64,000 nucleotides of DNA from Phaseolus vulgaris. Its lineage: Eukaryota > Streptophyta > Magnoliopsida > Fabales > Fabaceae. Position numbers and translations under genes: made by a program. Shown here piece by piece: positions 22,687 to 32,056 of this stretch. Position 1 is the stretch's first letter. Every line of letters begins with the position of its first letter. The stretch covers positions 15,456,427 through 15,520,426 of the forward strand of contig NC_023758.2 in assembly GCF_000499845.2 (NCBI RefSeq). The letters are read 5' to 3'. A model generated the notes under the pieces. The model was not told the origin of the DNA. It did not search any database and saw nothing but the letters and a program-made list of their open reading frames with translations.

Positions 22687-25362
22687 ATGGCTGGATTTTC
22701 AAGTGATGCATCCTACAAGCAGAATTCTCCTTCCAAAGCTTCAATCCTTGGTGAATTACATGAAGCACAAAGAACTATTTGACGCTTGGAAGAGAAAATG
22801 CAAAAGATGGAGGTCCAACAAGCTAGACCATCTCCTTCTATCCATGATGGGCATCATTCTCATAGACCATCTTCAAGAGCCTCTTCAAATGATTTTGGCC
22901 GTGAAGATGAGCATAGGAGAGGGAGAACTCCACCCCAATTCCTTGGACATAGACATCACAACCAAGGGGAGAGACCTCACTATGGCAATGGCTACTACCA
23001 AGATGCAAAGGCTAGGCTACCTTCGGTCAAGCTTCCTTGTTTCAATGGCTCAAGTGATCCTAATGTATATTTAGATTGGGAGGCTAAGTGTGAACAAATA
23101 TTTGAGATCCATGAGATCCAAGATGAGCATAAGCTTAAGCTAGCCACCTTAGAGTTTAGTGATTATGCCATGAAATGGTGGCATGGAATTGTAAAGGACA
23201 TTATCTATCACAAGGGTCCTCCCGTGGACTCTTGGAACTCTTTAAAGGATCATATGCACGCTAGGTTTGTGCCCCGACATTTTAGGAAAGACCTCATGTT
23301 GAGACTCCAACGGTTTCAACAAGGCACGCTAAATGTGGATGAATATTATAAGGAGCTTGAGACGCTTGTGCTTAAAATTGAATTAGAAGAAAGTGAGGAA
23401 GCTATGATTGCTAGGTTTGTGAGTGGTCTTAGGAAGGATATTCAAGACATTGTTGAGTTACAAGAGTATTCATCATTGGGCTCTTTAGTTCATCTTGCAA
23501 TGAAGGTGGAAGCCCAACTTGCTAAGAAAAACTCTTTCAAAAATGCTTCCAATGATGGATACTACTCCAAGTCTTGGAGAAACAAAAATTCTTTTTCTAA
23601 ACATCCTTCCAAAGATTCTTCTTTCAAACCCAAGGAAACTAAGCCATCTACTTCTAGACCTAAGTCTCCCACTAGAACATCCAATACTAAATGCTTTAAA
23701 TGTATGGGTTATGGTCATATAGCTGCAAATTGTCCTTCCAAACGAAGTATGTACATGCATGAGGGCATTGTAGTTAGTGAGCATGATTCGGATTCTCCTA
23801 AGCATTCATTGCATTCTCATGCATCTAGTGAGGAAGAGAGCGAATGTCCACTTGAAGGGGACTTGTTAGTTGTGAGAAGACTTCTTGGACAAGTTTCACA
23901 ACCTTTTGATGAAAGTCAAAGGGAAAATATTTTCCATACAAGATGTCTTATTCAAAACAACATTTGTTCCTTGATAGTGGATGGGGGTAGTTGTGCAAAT
24001 GTGGCTAGTACAAGAGTAGTAGATAAGCTTGGATTGCCTACTATCTCTCATACAAAGCCCTACAAATTACAATGGCTTAGTGAAGTAGGAGAAATAATTG
24101 TTAATAAACAAGTCCTCATCCATTTCTCCATTGGAAAATACAAAGATGAGGTATTATGTGATGTTGTGCCCATGGAAGCCACTCATGTTCTTTTGGGAAG
24201 GCCTTGGCAATTTGATAGAAAAGTTTTACATGATGGCTTTACCAACAAACTATCTTTTGAATTCCATGGTCACAAGGTTACTTTAAAATCTCTCTGTCCA
24301 AGAAAAGTTCATGAGGACCAAGTTATCATGAAGAAAAAGAGGGAGAGTGAAAAAGATAAAAAAGATAAAAAAGATAAGAGTTCTAAGCCTACACTTCTTG
24401 TGTCTAGGCGTGACATTGAGAGGGAAATAGTGGCTCATCATCCTCTTTTCTTAGCCATCCCTAGAACTCTTAGAGTAGAATCACTTGTTGATAGTCCTCA
24501 TTGCTTGGAAAATTTGGTAGAAGAGTTCCAAGATGTGTTTCAAGATCCTCCAAATGGACTTCCACCTTTGAGAGGGATTGAGCACCAAATTGATTTGATA
24601 CCGGGCTCTTCTTTACCAAACCGTCCAGCATATAGGACCAATCCAAGTGAAACCAAGGAAATTCGCCAACAAGTTGAGGCTTTGATTGAGAAAGGGTGGG
24701 TGCAAGATAGCATGAGTCCTTGTGCTATGCCTATCATCTTAGTGCCAAAAAAGGATGGCACATGGCGAATGTGTTCGGATTGTAGGGCCATCAATAACAT
24801 AACAATTAAGTATAGGCATCCCATACCTAGACTAGATGATTTGTTGGATGAATTACATGGTTCAAAAATCTTTTCAAAGATTGATCTTAAAAGCGGCTAC
24901 AATCAAATCCGTATCAAACCGGGTGATGAATGGAAGACGGCTTTTAAGACCAACTTTGGTTTATATGAGTGGTTAGTTATGCCTTTTGGCCTAATTAATG
25001 CACCAAGTACTTTCATGCGCCTCATGCATCATGTTCTTAGACCTTTCATTGGTAAGTTTGTTGTTGTTTACTTTGATGACATTCTCATTTATAGCTTATC
25101 TTTGAATGACCATAGGTTGCATGTTAGGCAAGTTTTAGAAACCCTTAGGAAGGAACATTTGTATGCTAACCTTGCTAAATGTATGTTTGCTCTTGATCAT
25201 ATAGAATTCCTAGGGTTTGTTCTGAGTTGTAAAGGGGTCCATGTGAACAAAACAAAGGTGGTGGCCATTCAAAATTGGCCTACACCAAAATCTTTAAATG
25301 AGGTCCGAAGTTTTCATGGACTTGCTTCTTTCTATAGAAGATTTGAACCAAACTTTGGTACC
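22687..25362 (+). pseudogene. gag-pol: B2 gag, protease and first half of RT (CRM clade)
   Basis: The ATG at 22687 starts MAGFSSDASYKQ. An in-frame TGA at 22780-22782 (shared with B1) follows; the next in-frame ATG is 22798. Gag core is at about 23040-23520, CCHC knuckle CFKCMGYGHIAANC near 23690, protease IVDGGSCANVAS near 23980. The RT block is typical of CRM elements: [53 protein letters not shown], then YFDDILIYS at about 25070. The frame runs open to 25362, where A2 is inserted within codons for PNFGT. Its continuation is at 39269. With the TGA and the insertion the polyprotein cannot be made from this copy. Confidence 0.92.
25358..25362 (+). repeat. A2 target-site duplication, left copy
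   Basis: GTACC, repeated at 39264-39268. The second copy fits the uninterrupted B4 sequence, where RT reads straight through. Confidence 0.95.
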
Positions 25363-26335
25363 TGTTCCGTCCGGTTGACCGGGACGTCTTCGTGCGCGAC
25401 CTCAACCGTCAGCTAGGGACACCTTCCCACTGGTTGCCTGTGGATTCCTGCAAAAAAGAGGACAAAGAGGCGCCCTAGCGGCCGTGTGCACTCCGACGCT
25501 CAAGTCAGCCAGCAAGAAACACCAAAAACTGTCCACCTACGTGTCTGAGCACCGCGTGTGGCACTCTGAAGGTGGTAAAATAACTGTGTATATGTGTGTG
25601 TTGTCTCCTTCAGGCAAAAATATTCCCCAGTCACTTGTACGCAACCTTGAAGCACGAGCAAGCAACTAGAGAGTTCTCTGGTAAATTTGCCGAAGGTTCC
25701 AACCCTTTTTCCAACATTCTCCGCGCTATTTAAACTACCCAAGCATTTAAAGCGCCTTAAAGCGCTTTTACTCACAAACGTAACGCACTCATTAAAGCGC
25801 TTAATTAGAAAACGTAGCGCATTTAAGACGTTTGAAACGCTCGGGAGCCATTATAGTACCTGAATGCTCGAAAGGGAAACTGTATTGAATAACTTTTAAT
25901 TACCTGGCACCTGACTAAAGGGTGTTTCTATTCTGGCATGGCTGTCGTACACGTGGAGGGCCTCCCGACGCCATGACCCCATCTGGGGGCGCTTCGGCCC
26001 ACCTGGGGACGTTTCTACGTGTGAGTCCTCCTGCTGGGAGTGCTACTGTGCTAGGGGTGACTTTTTGGGGTGCCAACTCATGCCCCCAAGTATCTAGTCA
26101 CTTACTTTGAGAGCGTATCTGCCTTCCTTTTGTACTCTGCACCCGGTTGCCCTGGGCGTGACTTTCCTCTTGAGTCGTATCTGCCCTACGGGCGTCTCTG
26201 GGGCGGCAGGAGCACGTCACGAGTCAGGCTGCCCTTCACTGGTACTGTTACTATGGCTTTGAAGCCACCTTTTCTTTCTCTTTACTGCTGCCCCGTGCTA
26301 TTGGGACCTGAGGCCTTCTCACGGCGTCGCTCCCT

Positions 26336-26357
26336 CCATGGTCTTTCCTACCCATGG
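26336..26357 (+). repeat. Hairpin motif in the A2 3' LTR
   Basis: CCATGG, loop TCTTTCCTAC, CCATGG, followed by GGTATCGGGGA. Identical copies lie in the other A2 LTR (38981-39002) and the A3 LTR (57776-57797). Confidence 0.85.
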
Positions 26358-26404
26358 GTATCGGGGAACCACACCGCGATTGCCTTACTTTAGCACTGTT
26401 TGAT

Positions 26405-26560
26405 CTGGCGACGCCCTAGCGAGGCGATGCCTCCATCTGGGCTACGCTTTGCCTTGGCGACGCCTTCCCCTGGCGACGCCTTGCCTTGGCGACGCCTGGC
26501 CTTGGCGACGCTTCCTCTTGGCATCTCTACACCTAGGCGACGCCTTGCGTTGACTTTTGA
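26405..26560 (+). repeat. GGCGACGCC tandem tract in A2 U3
   Basis: Degenerate repeats built on CCTTGGCGACGCC. Also at about 39049-39190 (other LTR), 57843-58010 (A3) and 12400-12545 (A1, reverse orientation). Confidence 0.75.
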
Positions 26561-26618
26561 CCTTCCAGTTGTTGACTTTGACCTTGACTTAGTCAGCGCC
26601 CGGATACGGGACGGTACA

Positions 26619-26636
26619 CAAGCCCCCCAGTCTTAA
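26619..26636 (-). other. A2 polypurine tract
   Basis: The minus strand reads CTTAAGACTGGGGGGCTTG (one base beyond this span) directly before the LTR start TGTACC. Confidence 0.8.
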
Positions 26637-27337
26637 GTCGAAGACTTGTCTTCAGCGCAAAGACTAAAGCCTCGCCCACGCCGTCCACGTGCCTTCCTGA
26701 TGACGTGTCATTCTCTGCTGACTCAGCAATTTTTTCGAATTACTGACGTGACAATTTCTGAACCAGAGGTATTCTTAATGGCTGATTGGACATCCCTGAA
26801 ATGGGAAAAATGATGTCTTTTGAAGTTGCGCTTAATCGCGTGCCACGTGGTTCATCGTGCGGTCGTCTTCAAGAACCCCTCGCGCTTCCCTTGAGCGCTT
26901 AATCTTGCAACACGTGGCGTCATCACACAGTTACCCTTTGCTGCCCCTCGCGCTTCTCGTAACGTTTAAGTTACCAAACCCCGCGCTTGCCACTACTGTT
27001 ACATTCACTTTCTCTGCCCTCAGTCACTGTTCATCTTCTCTAAATCCCTTCTCTTGCGACCCCTGTTCGTTCGCGTTTCCGCTCTCCACACCCTTCAGCC
27101 CCCAAAGGAACGGTTTTTCCCTCCTTGATGATTCTCTTTACTGTATGAACTGCCTGGGACTGTCCATATTACCGCATTTCTCTGGATATCGTTTGTATGC
27201 TTCTTTGTTCCTCTCGTTTCCCTTCGTTCTCTTGTGGGTAGGGCGCTCCTAGGGTTCTTCCATTTTTCCCTTTTCTTCTCCCAAACCCCTTTTCTCTGAA
27301 CCCTTTCTTTCTCTTTTGATCTTCAGCATTGGCATTG
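26637..27337 (+). promoter_or_regulatory. Region upstream of A2 aORF2 (no gene)
   Basis: No ORF was recognised. It lies between the polypurine tract and the aORF2 start codon, so it should hold the promoter and leader of that + strand gene. G-box-like CACGTG occurs near 26686 and 26842. I could not name a confident TATA box. Confidence 0.4.
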
Positions 27338-29645
27338 ATGGCGAAAACTAAAACCACCGCGCCTCCCCCGCTCCCCAAGTCTCATTATAAGGGCGAATAT
27401 GACTGGGCCCCCGACAAACTTCTGGACGAATGTTCCCTCCTGAACTCTGTTGAGGACGTGGAGGCTCATAGGGGGGACCCTGCTCTCTATAACTTCAATG
27501 CTTTCCACAAAAATCACGACTCCCAAGTCCTGGTAAGCCGGGTGCGACCTGGGATGCCCGTTTGTGCAGACTCACGGGATACTGGGGGATGCCCTTTCTT
27601 CTTCCTCTATCAGATGGTGCTCAAGAGGGTGGGCCTGCGTCTACCCCTCACTCCCTTCGAAAAAGAGCTACTGACAGAGATAAACACTGCTCCCGCCCAA
27701 CTCCATCCCAACAGTTGGGCTTTCGTGAGGGGGTTCCAAATTCTCTGCGGCTATCTAGGCGTTCCCTCCTCTGTGGACGTTTTTCTTCACTTCTTCGAGG
27801 TAAAGAAGCAAGGGAAAAGCCTTTGGATGAGCTTTTCTGGCATCGCCGGGCGCATCATCCTTACGCTCTTCCAGAATTCGTTCAAAGGATGGAAGGGGAA
27901 ATTCTTCAAGGTACGCGCGACCAAGCGCGATCCTACTATCCTAGAGGGCTTTCCCCTGTACTGGACAGACAAACCCATAACCATGAAGCCCTTGGCTCTG
28001 GACGAGCTCGCCCCGCCTGACCGGGATGTATGCAAAGCCTTGGCGGGACTGGAAATAGTCTTCGATACCGCCAAACTCATCGCGAATGAATTCAATGCCC
28101 ATGGGCTTTCTACCTACTTCGGTATCTGCTCTTGGTGATTTATGATGCATTAGTTGTTGTGGTTATCTGCATGTATTCGGCCATAGAATCTTCCTTCTGA
28201 TTCATCTGAATCAAACTTATGCTACCAATTTTCGCTGTACAATGTTACTTGCATTTCACGCCTCTTCATGTATTGTGAATTCGCATAACTGTTCTAGTGC
28301 TAACCCTTGTCGATTGGCCTGTCTTGATGTAGGATCGGTGATGGGCATTTCCAAAAGAATAATGTTGGCGAAAGCACTGAAGGAGGCTCGTGCCGCCAAG
28401 GCAGGCGTCTCCTCCAGCCCTGTTGCCAATCCGGTTCTCCCACCGGCTCCGTCACCGCCACCTCCAGTCATTGCTGAAGCTGCTTCTAGCCCATCTCCGA
28501 CGTCTCCACCTGGCTCCGACGTGCTTCCAACTCCCAATTCTCCTCCGCCTGTCGCCGCTATTCCCCTAGCTGCGGCCTCGTCACCGGCTCCAACCCCCCT
28601 TGACAAAGGGAAAAGGGTTTTGGAGATTCTGTCAGATGACGAGGATTCGGAAGGGGTGGCACCCTTCAGGAGGAGAAAATCCGCGCGGGTTCCTCTTCTG
28701 GTAGAGACGTCGCCGCAGGGAGGGAACCCCTTTATGGACAACCCTCCAAGCGCAACCTCACTCCCTCCTAGGATACTCCAAGAGGAAAGGGGCGAAGGCG
28801 CCGAATCTGCCCCGCCTCCGCCGCCGCCAAAAACCACTGCTTCCCCGGCTCCCGACGCTGCTGCCCCCGACTTCATCGCCATCCCTCCTCCAATCATGCA
28901 TCTGATGAGGGGTTTCAGTGGCGGGACTATGCCAGATGGTACCGACAGGAGGGAAGGCATGCCTTTCTACTTGGGGACCTTCTTGGCGGTGGCCCTTGAA
29001 TGGCGCTCCCAGGCCAGAAACGCGGTCCTGCAAGCTCATACCCTCTAAGCCTTGGAAACAAAAGCATCTACTCTGGAAGAGGAAATGAGGACCCTGGGAC
29101 GCCAGAACGAAGCCTATCAAACTTCTCTGAGACAAATACAAGAGTCCAAAGCGGAAACAGAGAGGCGACTGGCGGAGGCATTGGAGCTCCAGGCAGGCTT
29201 CTACACTCGGGAAGTTGCTCTTCAAGTGCAGGTAACGGGTCTTCAGGAAGTGGTCAAAGCGGATGCAGAAACTCAAAAGGACCTGAAGGACCGTTGCTGC
29301 GAACAGGCCGCCAAGGTAGAGCGGATGGGGGAGGAAATGGCCACCCAGGCCAAAGCTATGGACCTTCTCCGAGTTGACTACGACAAACTGCGGGTCGAGG
29401 TTAGCCGGCTTCGCGTGGAGAAAGAGGCTCTGGAGAAGCAGGTGACCTCTGGAGACGCCGCCATTGAGGAACTGGAGAAGGAGAAAAAGTCCCTTATCCA
29501 GGAGATGGCGGGTACCTTCGAGGAGGGGTTCCAAGAGGCCCTGACCCAGGCGTCCTGCGAGAATCCGGGCGTCAACCTTTCGAACTGCGACCCCACACAC
29601 CACGTCGTCGACGGGAAGGTCGTGCCCATGGATCTGGATGACTGA
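27338..29645 (+). CDS. A2 antisense gene aORF2: PF04195 domain, SIM/NLS-like linker, coiled coil (spliced)
   Basis: This gene is opposite to gag-pol. The start is the ATG at 27338 (MAKTKTT). Exon 1 (27338-28121) encodes the PF04195-type domain with LLTEINTAPAQLHPNSWAF and FLHFFEVKKQ. The intron 28122-28332 (GT-AG, 211 bp) rejoins the frame as YFGSVM, as in A1. Exon 2 encodes a Pro/Ser-rich linker, then RVLEILSDDEDSEG and the basic FRRRKSARVP (about 28615-28695), and LMRGFSGG. A TAA at 29046-29048 ends a 499-residue product. The same frame then stays open through a strong coiled coil to 29645 (ends MDLDD), and A1 has a TAA at the same place. The function is unknown; antisense ORFs of this kind are known from other Tat elements such as maize Grande. 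The linker suggests a nuclear, possibly SUMO-binding protein (inference). Confidence 0.8.
28122..28332 (+). other. Intron of A2 aORF2
   Basis: Donor GGTATCTG, acceptor GATGTAG. The A1 counterpart (10829-10644, minus) is 186 bp with unrelated interior length but the same exon junction. Element C has one at the equivalent place (58507-58319). Confidence 0.8.
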
Positions 29646-30117
29646 ACCGCTGCCTCTCATCCGCCGCCTTCCTCTTCAAGCTCAACTCTTTTATTCTTTA
29701 CCTTCGTTTCTTGATTTTATCTGTCAAAACTTGTAATTCTTTGAACTATCCGCACTCTTGTTACTGATTTGGGACGTTCGTATGGTTGCCTTTATTTCTT
29801 TGTCACATACGATTCTGTCTATGCGATCTCATTCTCATCTTTTCCCTTCACACGCTTCAATTATTTTATCTGTGTTCTGCCCATTCCTTTCACTTCGTTG
29901 GGCGGTTTGGTATGATCGGGAAAGGTTGCGCGCTAACCCTCACGCCCATGGAGAGGCTCACTTAGTGACGCCGTATCGTCCACGGGATGTCTCTGATACC
30001 GAAAGGCCCTTTCTTTGATCCTTAACGCCCGGCGCCCACGCCTAAGGAGAGGCCTGCTACAGCAGCACCGTATCGTCTCCGGGCGTCTAAAACGCTGAGC
30101 GCTCTGGAGAGGGTCTA
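29646..30117 (+). other. A2 spacer downstream of aORF2
   Basis: No gene was seen. It probably includes the 3' untranslated end of aORF2, T-rich just after the stop. Confidence 0.5.
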
Positions 30118-30655
30118 TTCCCTCCATGGTCTTTCCTTCCCATAGGTATCGGGGAACGCCCTGCCAGTGATTTGCTGGCGTTTGGCGGTCTCGTCTCCCT
30201 CCACAGTCTTTCCTACCTGTGGGTATCGGGGAGGCGACGCCTGTGACTAACTTTGCCTTCTTTGACTTCGTCTCCCTCCACAGTCTTTCCTACCCGTGGG
30301 TATCGGGGAAACAACGTCAGCAACTAACTCTGCTTCCTTCACTTTCGTCTCCCTCCACAGTCTTTCCTACCTGCGGGTATCGGGGAAACAAAGCCAACAA
30401 CTAACTCTGCTTCCTTCACTTTCGTCTCCCTCCACAGTCTTTCCTACCTGCGGGTATCGAGGAGGCGACGCCAGTTGGTATTTGGGTTGGCGACGCCCGT
30501 GACGTCTCTCGCTGGTGTCGCCCTTCACATCCTTCCGGGCGACGCCTCGGGCGTTACCTTTGCTTCGACATTGACTTTGATTCTTGCCTTGGTCGATGCC
30601 TGATGGCAGCGAAGAGCTCAAGGCTTTGTCGGTGCCATCCACGTGGCGCTCCTTG
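30118..30655 (-). repeat. Internal U3 relic of A2 with five-copy 77-bp array
   Basis: On the minus strand this reads CCACGTGGATGGC, GAGCTCTTCGCTGCC, a stretch of AATCAAAGTCAATGTC-like text, GGCGTCGCC motifs and then the hairpins. That is the order found around the real LTR start, but without polypurine tract or TGTACC end. Five hairpins start at 30124, 30201, 30278, 30355 and 30432, exactly 77 bp apart. The 30201 copy pairs perfectly; the others have one mismatch. Confidence 0.75.
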
Positions 30656-31093
30656 TACAGCTGATGGGACGTTCCGTCATTCGACTTGATCCACGTGGCG
30701 CTGCTTGTATTGATGGGGCATCTAGTCATTCCATTTTCTGACTAATGCTGTTCCCCTGACTCACTTTCGACGGTGCATCGTACCACTGGATATTCTGCTG
30801 ACACGACGCTTTCTGATTTAAACCAGTGGTGCCAGCGTCATCCTTTCATCTTCTGCCACGTGTATCAATCGTGCGGTGCATCCATTCACGTCGTTTGGCG
30901 CTCTAACCGCTTTATTTAACTCTTCAAACTCTGGAACTATCCTCATCATTTTCTCACTCTTCATAACCTACTTACGTTCTTTCTTCTTGTACCCTTCCTT
31001 CTTGCACCCTTTCTTCTCTGTCGAAGGGTTGTTCTAGCCTTCGCTCCCCTCACCCAACTCTTGCGTTTCTGGCAGTCCTGATCTTGTTAAAGA
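30656..31093 (+). promoter_or_regulatory. Region upstream of A2 aORF1 (no gene)
   Basis: Expected promoter and leader of aORF1. GATCCACGTGGCGCT near 30690 resembles a second copy near 30635 (both contain CACGTG). TTTATTTAA at about 30911 is the best TATA-like stretch, with no proof. Confidence 0.4.
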
Positions 31094-32056
31094 ATGTCAT
31101 CTCACGCTGCTTCCTCCAGAGTTCGTCCCAAAGACTTGTACCCTTGGGCTTCGAATGAACTTCTTGACGAGTGTTCATGCTTACTCTCTACCAGGGCCAT
31201 ACGGGAGCACAAAGGAGAGTCATGTTCCTATGACCACCGGGCCTTTGCGAGGAGGCATGACGACGACATCGCTGTGCTCCCTTGCACTCTAGGGGAGCCA
31301 GTATGTGGAGACGAACGGGCCAACGAAGGGGTCCCTTTCTTTTACTTTTACCAGGTGGTGTTCAAGACCATCGGAGTGCGCTTACCCTTTTCTTGGTTCG
31401 AGAAGGAACTGCTGACAGAGATCAACGTGGCTCCGGCCCAGTTGTATCCCAACAGCTGGGCCTTTGTCAAGGCCTTCGATGTCCTCTTCGGGTCTCTGGG
31501 TTGTGCACCCTCGGTTGACCTCTTTCTTCACTTTTTTGAGGTGAAGAGACAGAGACACAACCTCTGGGTAACTCTCAGTAATGTGCCCGGGAGGGTTCTC
31601 TTCACACCCTTCCAGAGCTCGTTCACCGGGTGGAAAGGCCGGTTCTTCAAGATCTGTCGTACTGACCTTGTCCCCGACGCTCTGGATGGGTTTCCGCTGT
31701 ACTGGGTGAGAGAGGAAAAGGTCCTCAAAGCCAAACCCCTCAAGAATCTAGCTCCAAGTGATCAAATAGCTTGCCGGATTCTTGCTGAGGCGGGAGGTTT
31801 TGACTCTGCCACGGTGATCAGCCTGGAGTCTAATGCTGGGACTCTTGAGAAGTACATATGTAAGAACCGCTGCCTTGGCAACTCCGGCCTTTGTTGCTTT
31901 TTGTACGTGCATGTCTTGCCTTGGTATCTCTAACACGTCTTTTTCCCTGGTGCAGGTTCGAAAATAAACCAAGAAAAGAGGGCACGACTTATTCGAGCTC
32001 TGCGGGCTGGAAAAGAGGCTTCGTCTTCCTCTAGCGATGACTCTGATGACCACTGA
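31094..32056 (+). CDS. A2 antisense gene aORF1: short PF04195-type protein (spliced)
   Basis: The start is the ATG at 31094 (MSSHAASS). Exon 1 (31094-31859, 766 nt, the same length as in A1) encodes the PF04195-type domain: FFYFYQVVFKTIGVRLPF, LLTEINVAPAQLYPNSWAF, FLHFFEVKRQ, FPLYWVREE. The intron 31860-31955 (96 bp) runs from GTAAGAAC to TGCAG. Exon 2 (31956-32056) adds a basic stretch NQEKRARLIRALRAGK and an acidic Ser/Asp tail ending SDDSDDH. The spliced frame is exactly 289 codons including the stop. It is a diverged paralogue of aORF2 that lacks the long linker and coiled coil. The function is unknown. It ends 437 bp from the convergent end of gag-pol. Confidence 0.78.

Larger units (their letters stand above)
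25363..26618 (-). repeat. A2 3' LTR
   Basis: 1256 bp. On the minus strand it runs from TGTACCGTCCC (26618) to GGACGGAACA (25363), near-perfect inverted ends. It contains the R/U5 block ending in TTTTGCAGG (25447-25508), a cluster of AAAGCGCTT palindromes (about 25745-25850), the hairpin (26336-26357) and the GGCGACGCC tract (about 26405-26560). Confidence 0.96.

Noticed and set aside
27562..28020. 152-codon + strand ORF overlapping aORF2 exon 1 in another frame
   Set aside because: Arg/Ser-rich out-of-frame reading of the PF04195 exon; the conserved frame is the other one.
28256..28960. 234-codon minus-strand ORF opposite aORF2 exon 2
   Set aside because: Gly/Ala-rich shadow of the Pro/Ser-rich linker read in reverse; no motif and no match in another frame of the polyprotein.
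30118..30480. CRISPR-like array of regularly spaced repeats
   Set aside because: Regular 77-bp spacing, but the spacers are themselves similar to each other, the context is a plant retrotransposon and there are no cas genes. It is a tandem repeat.
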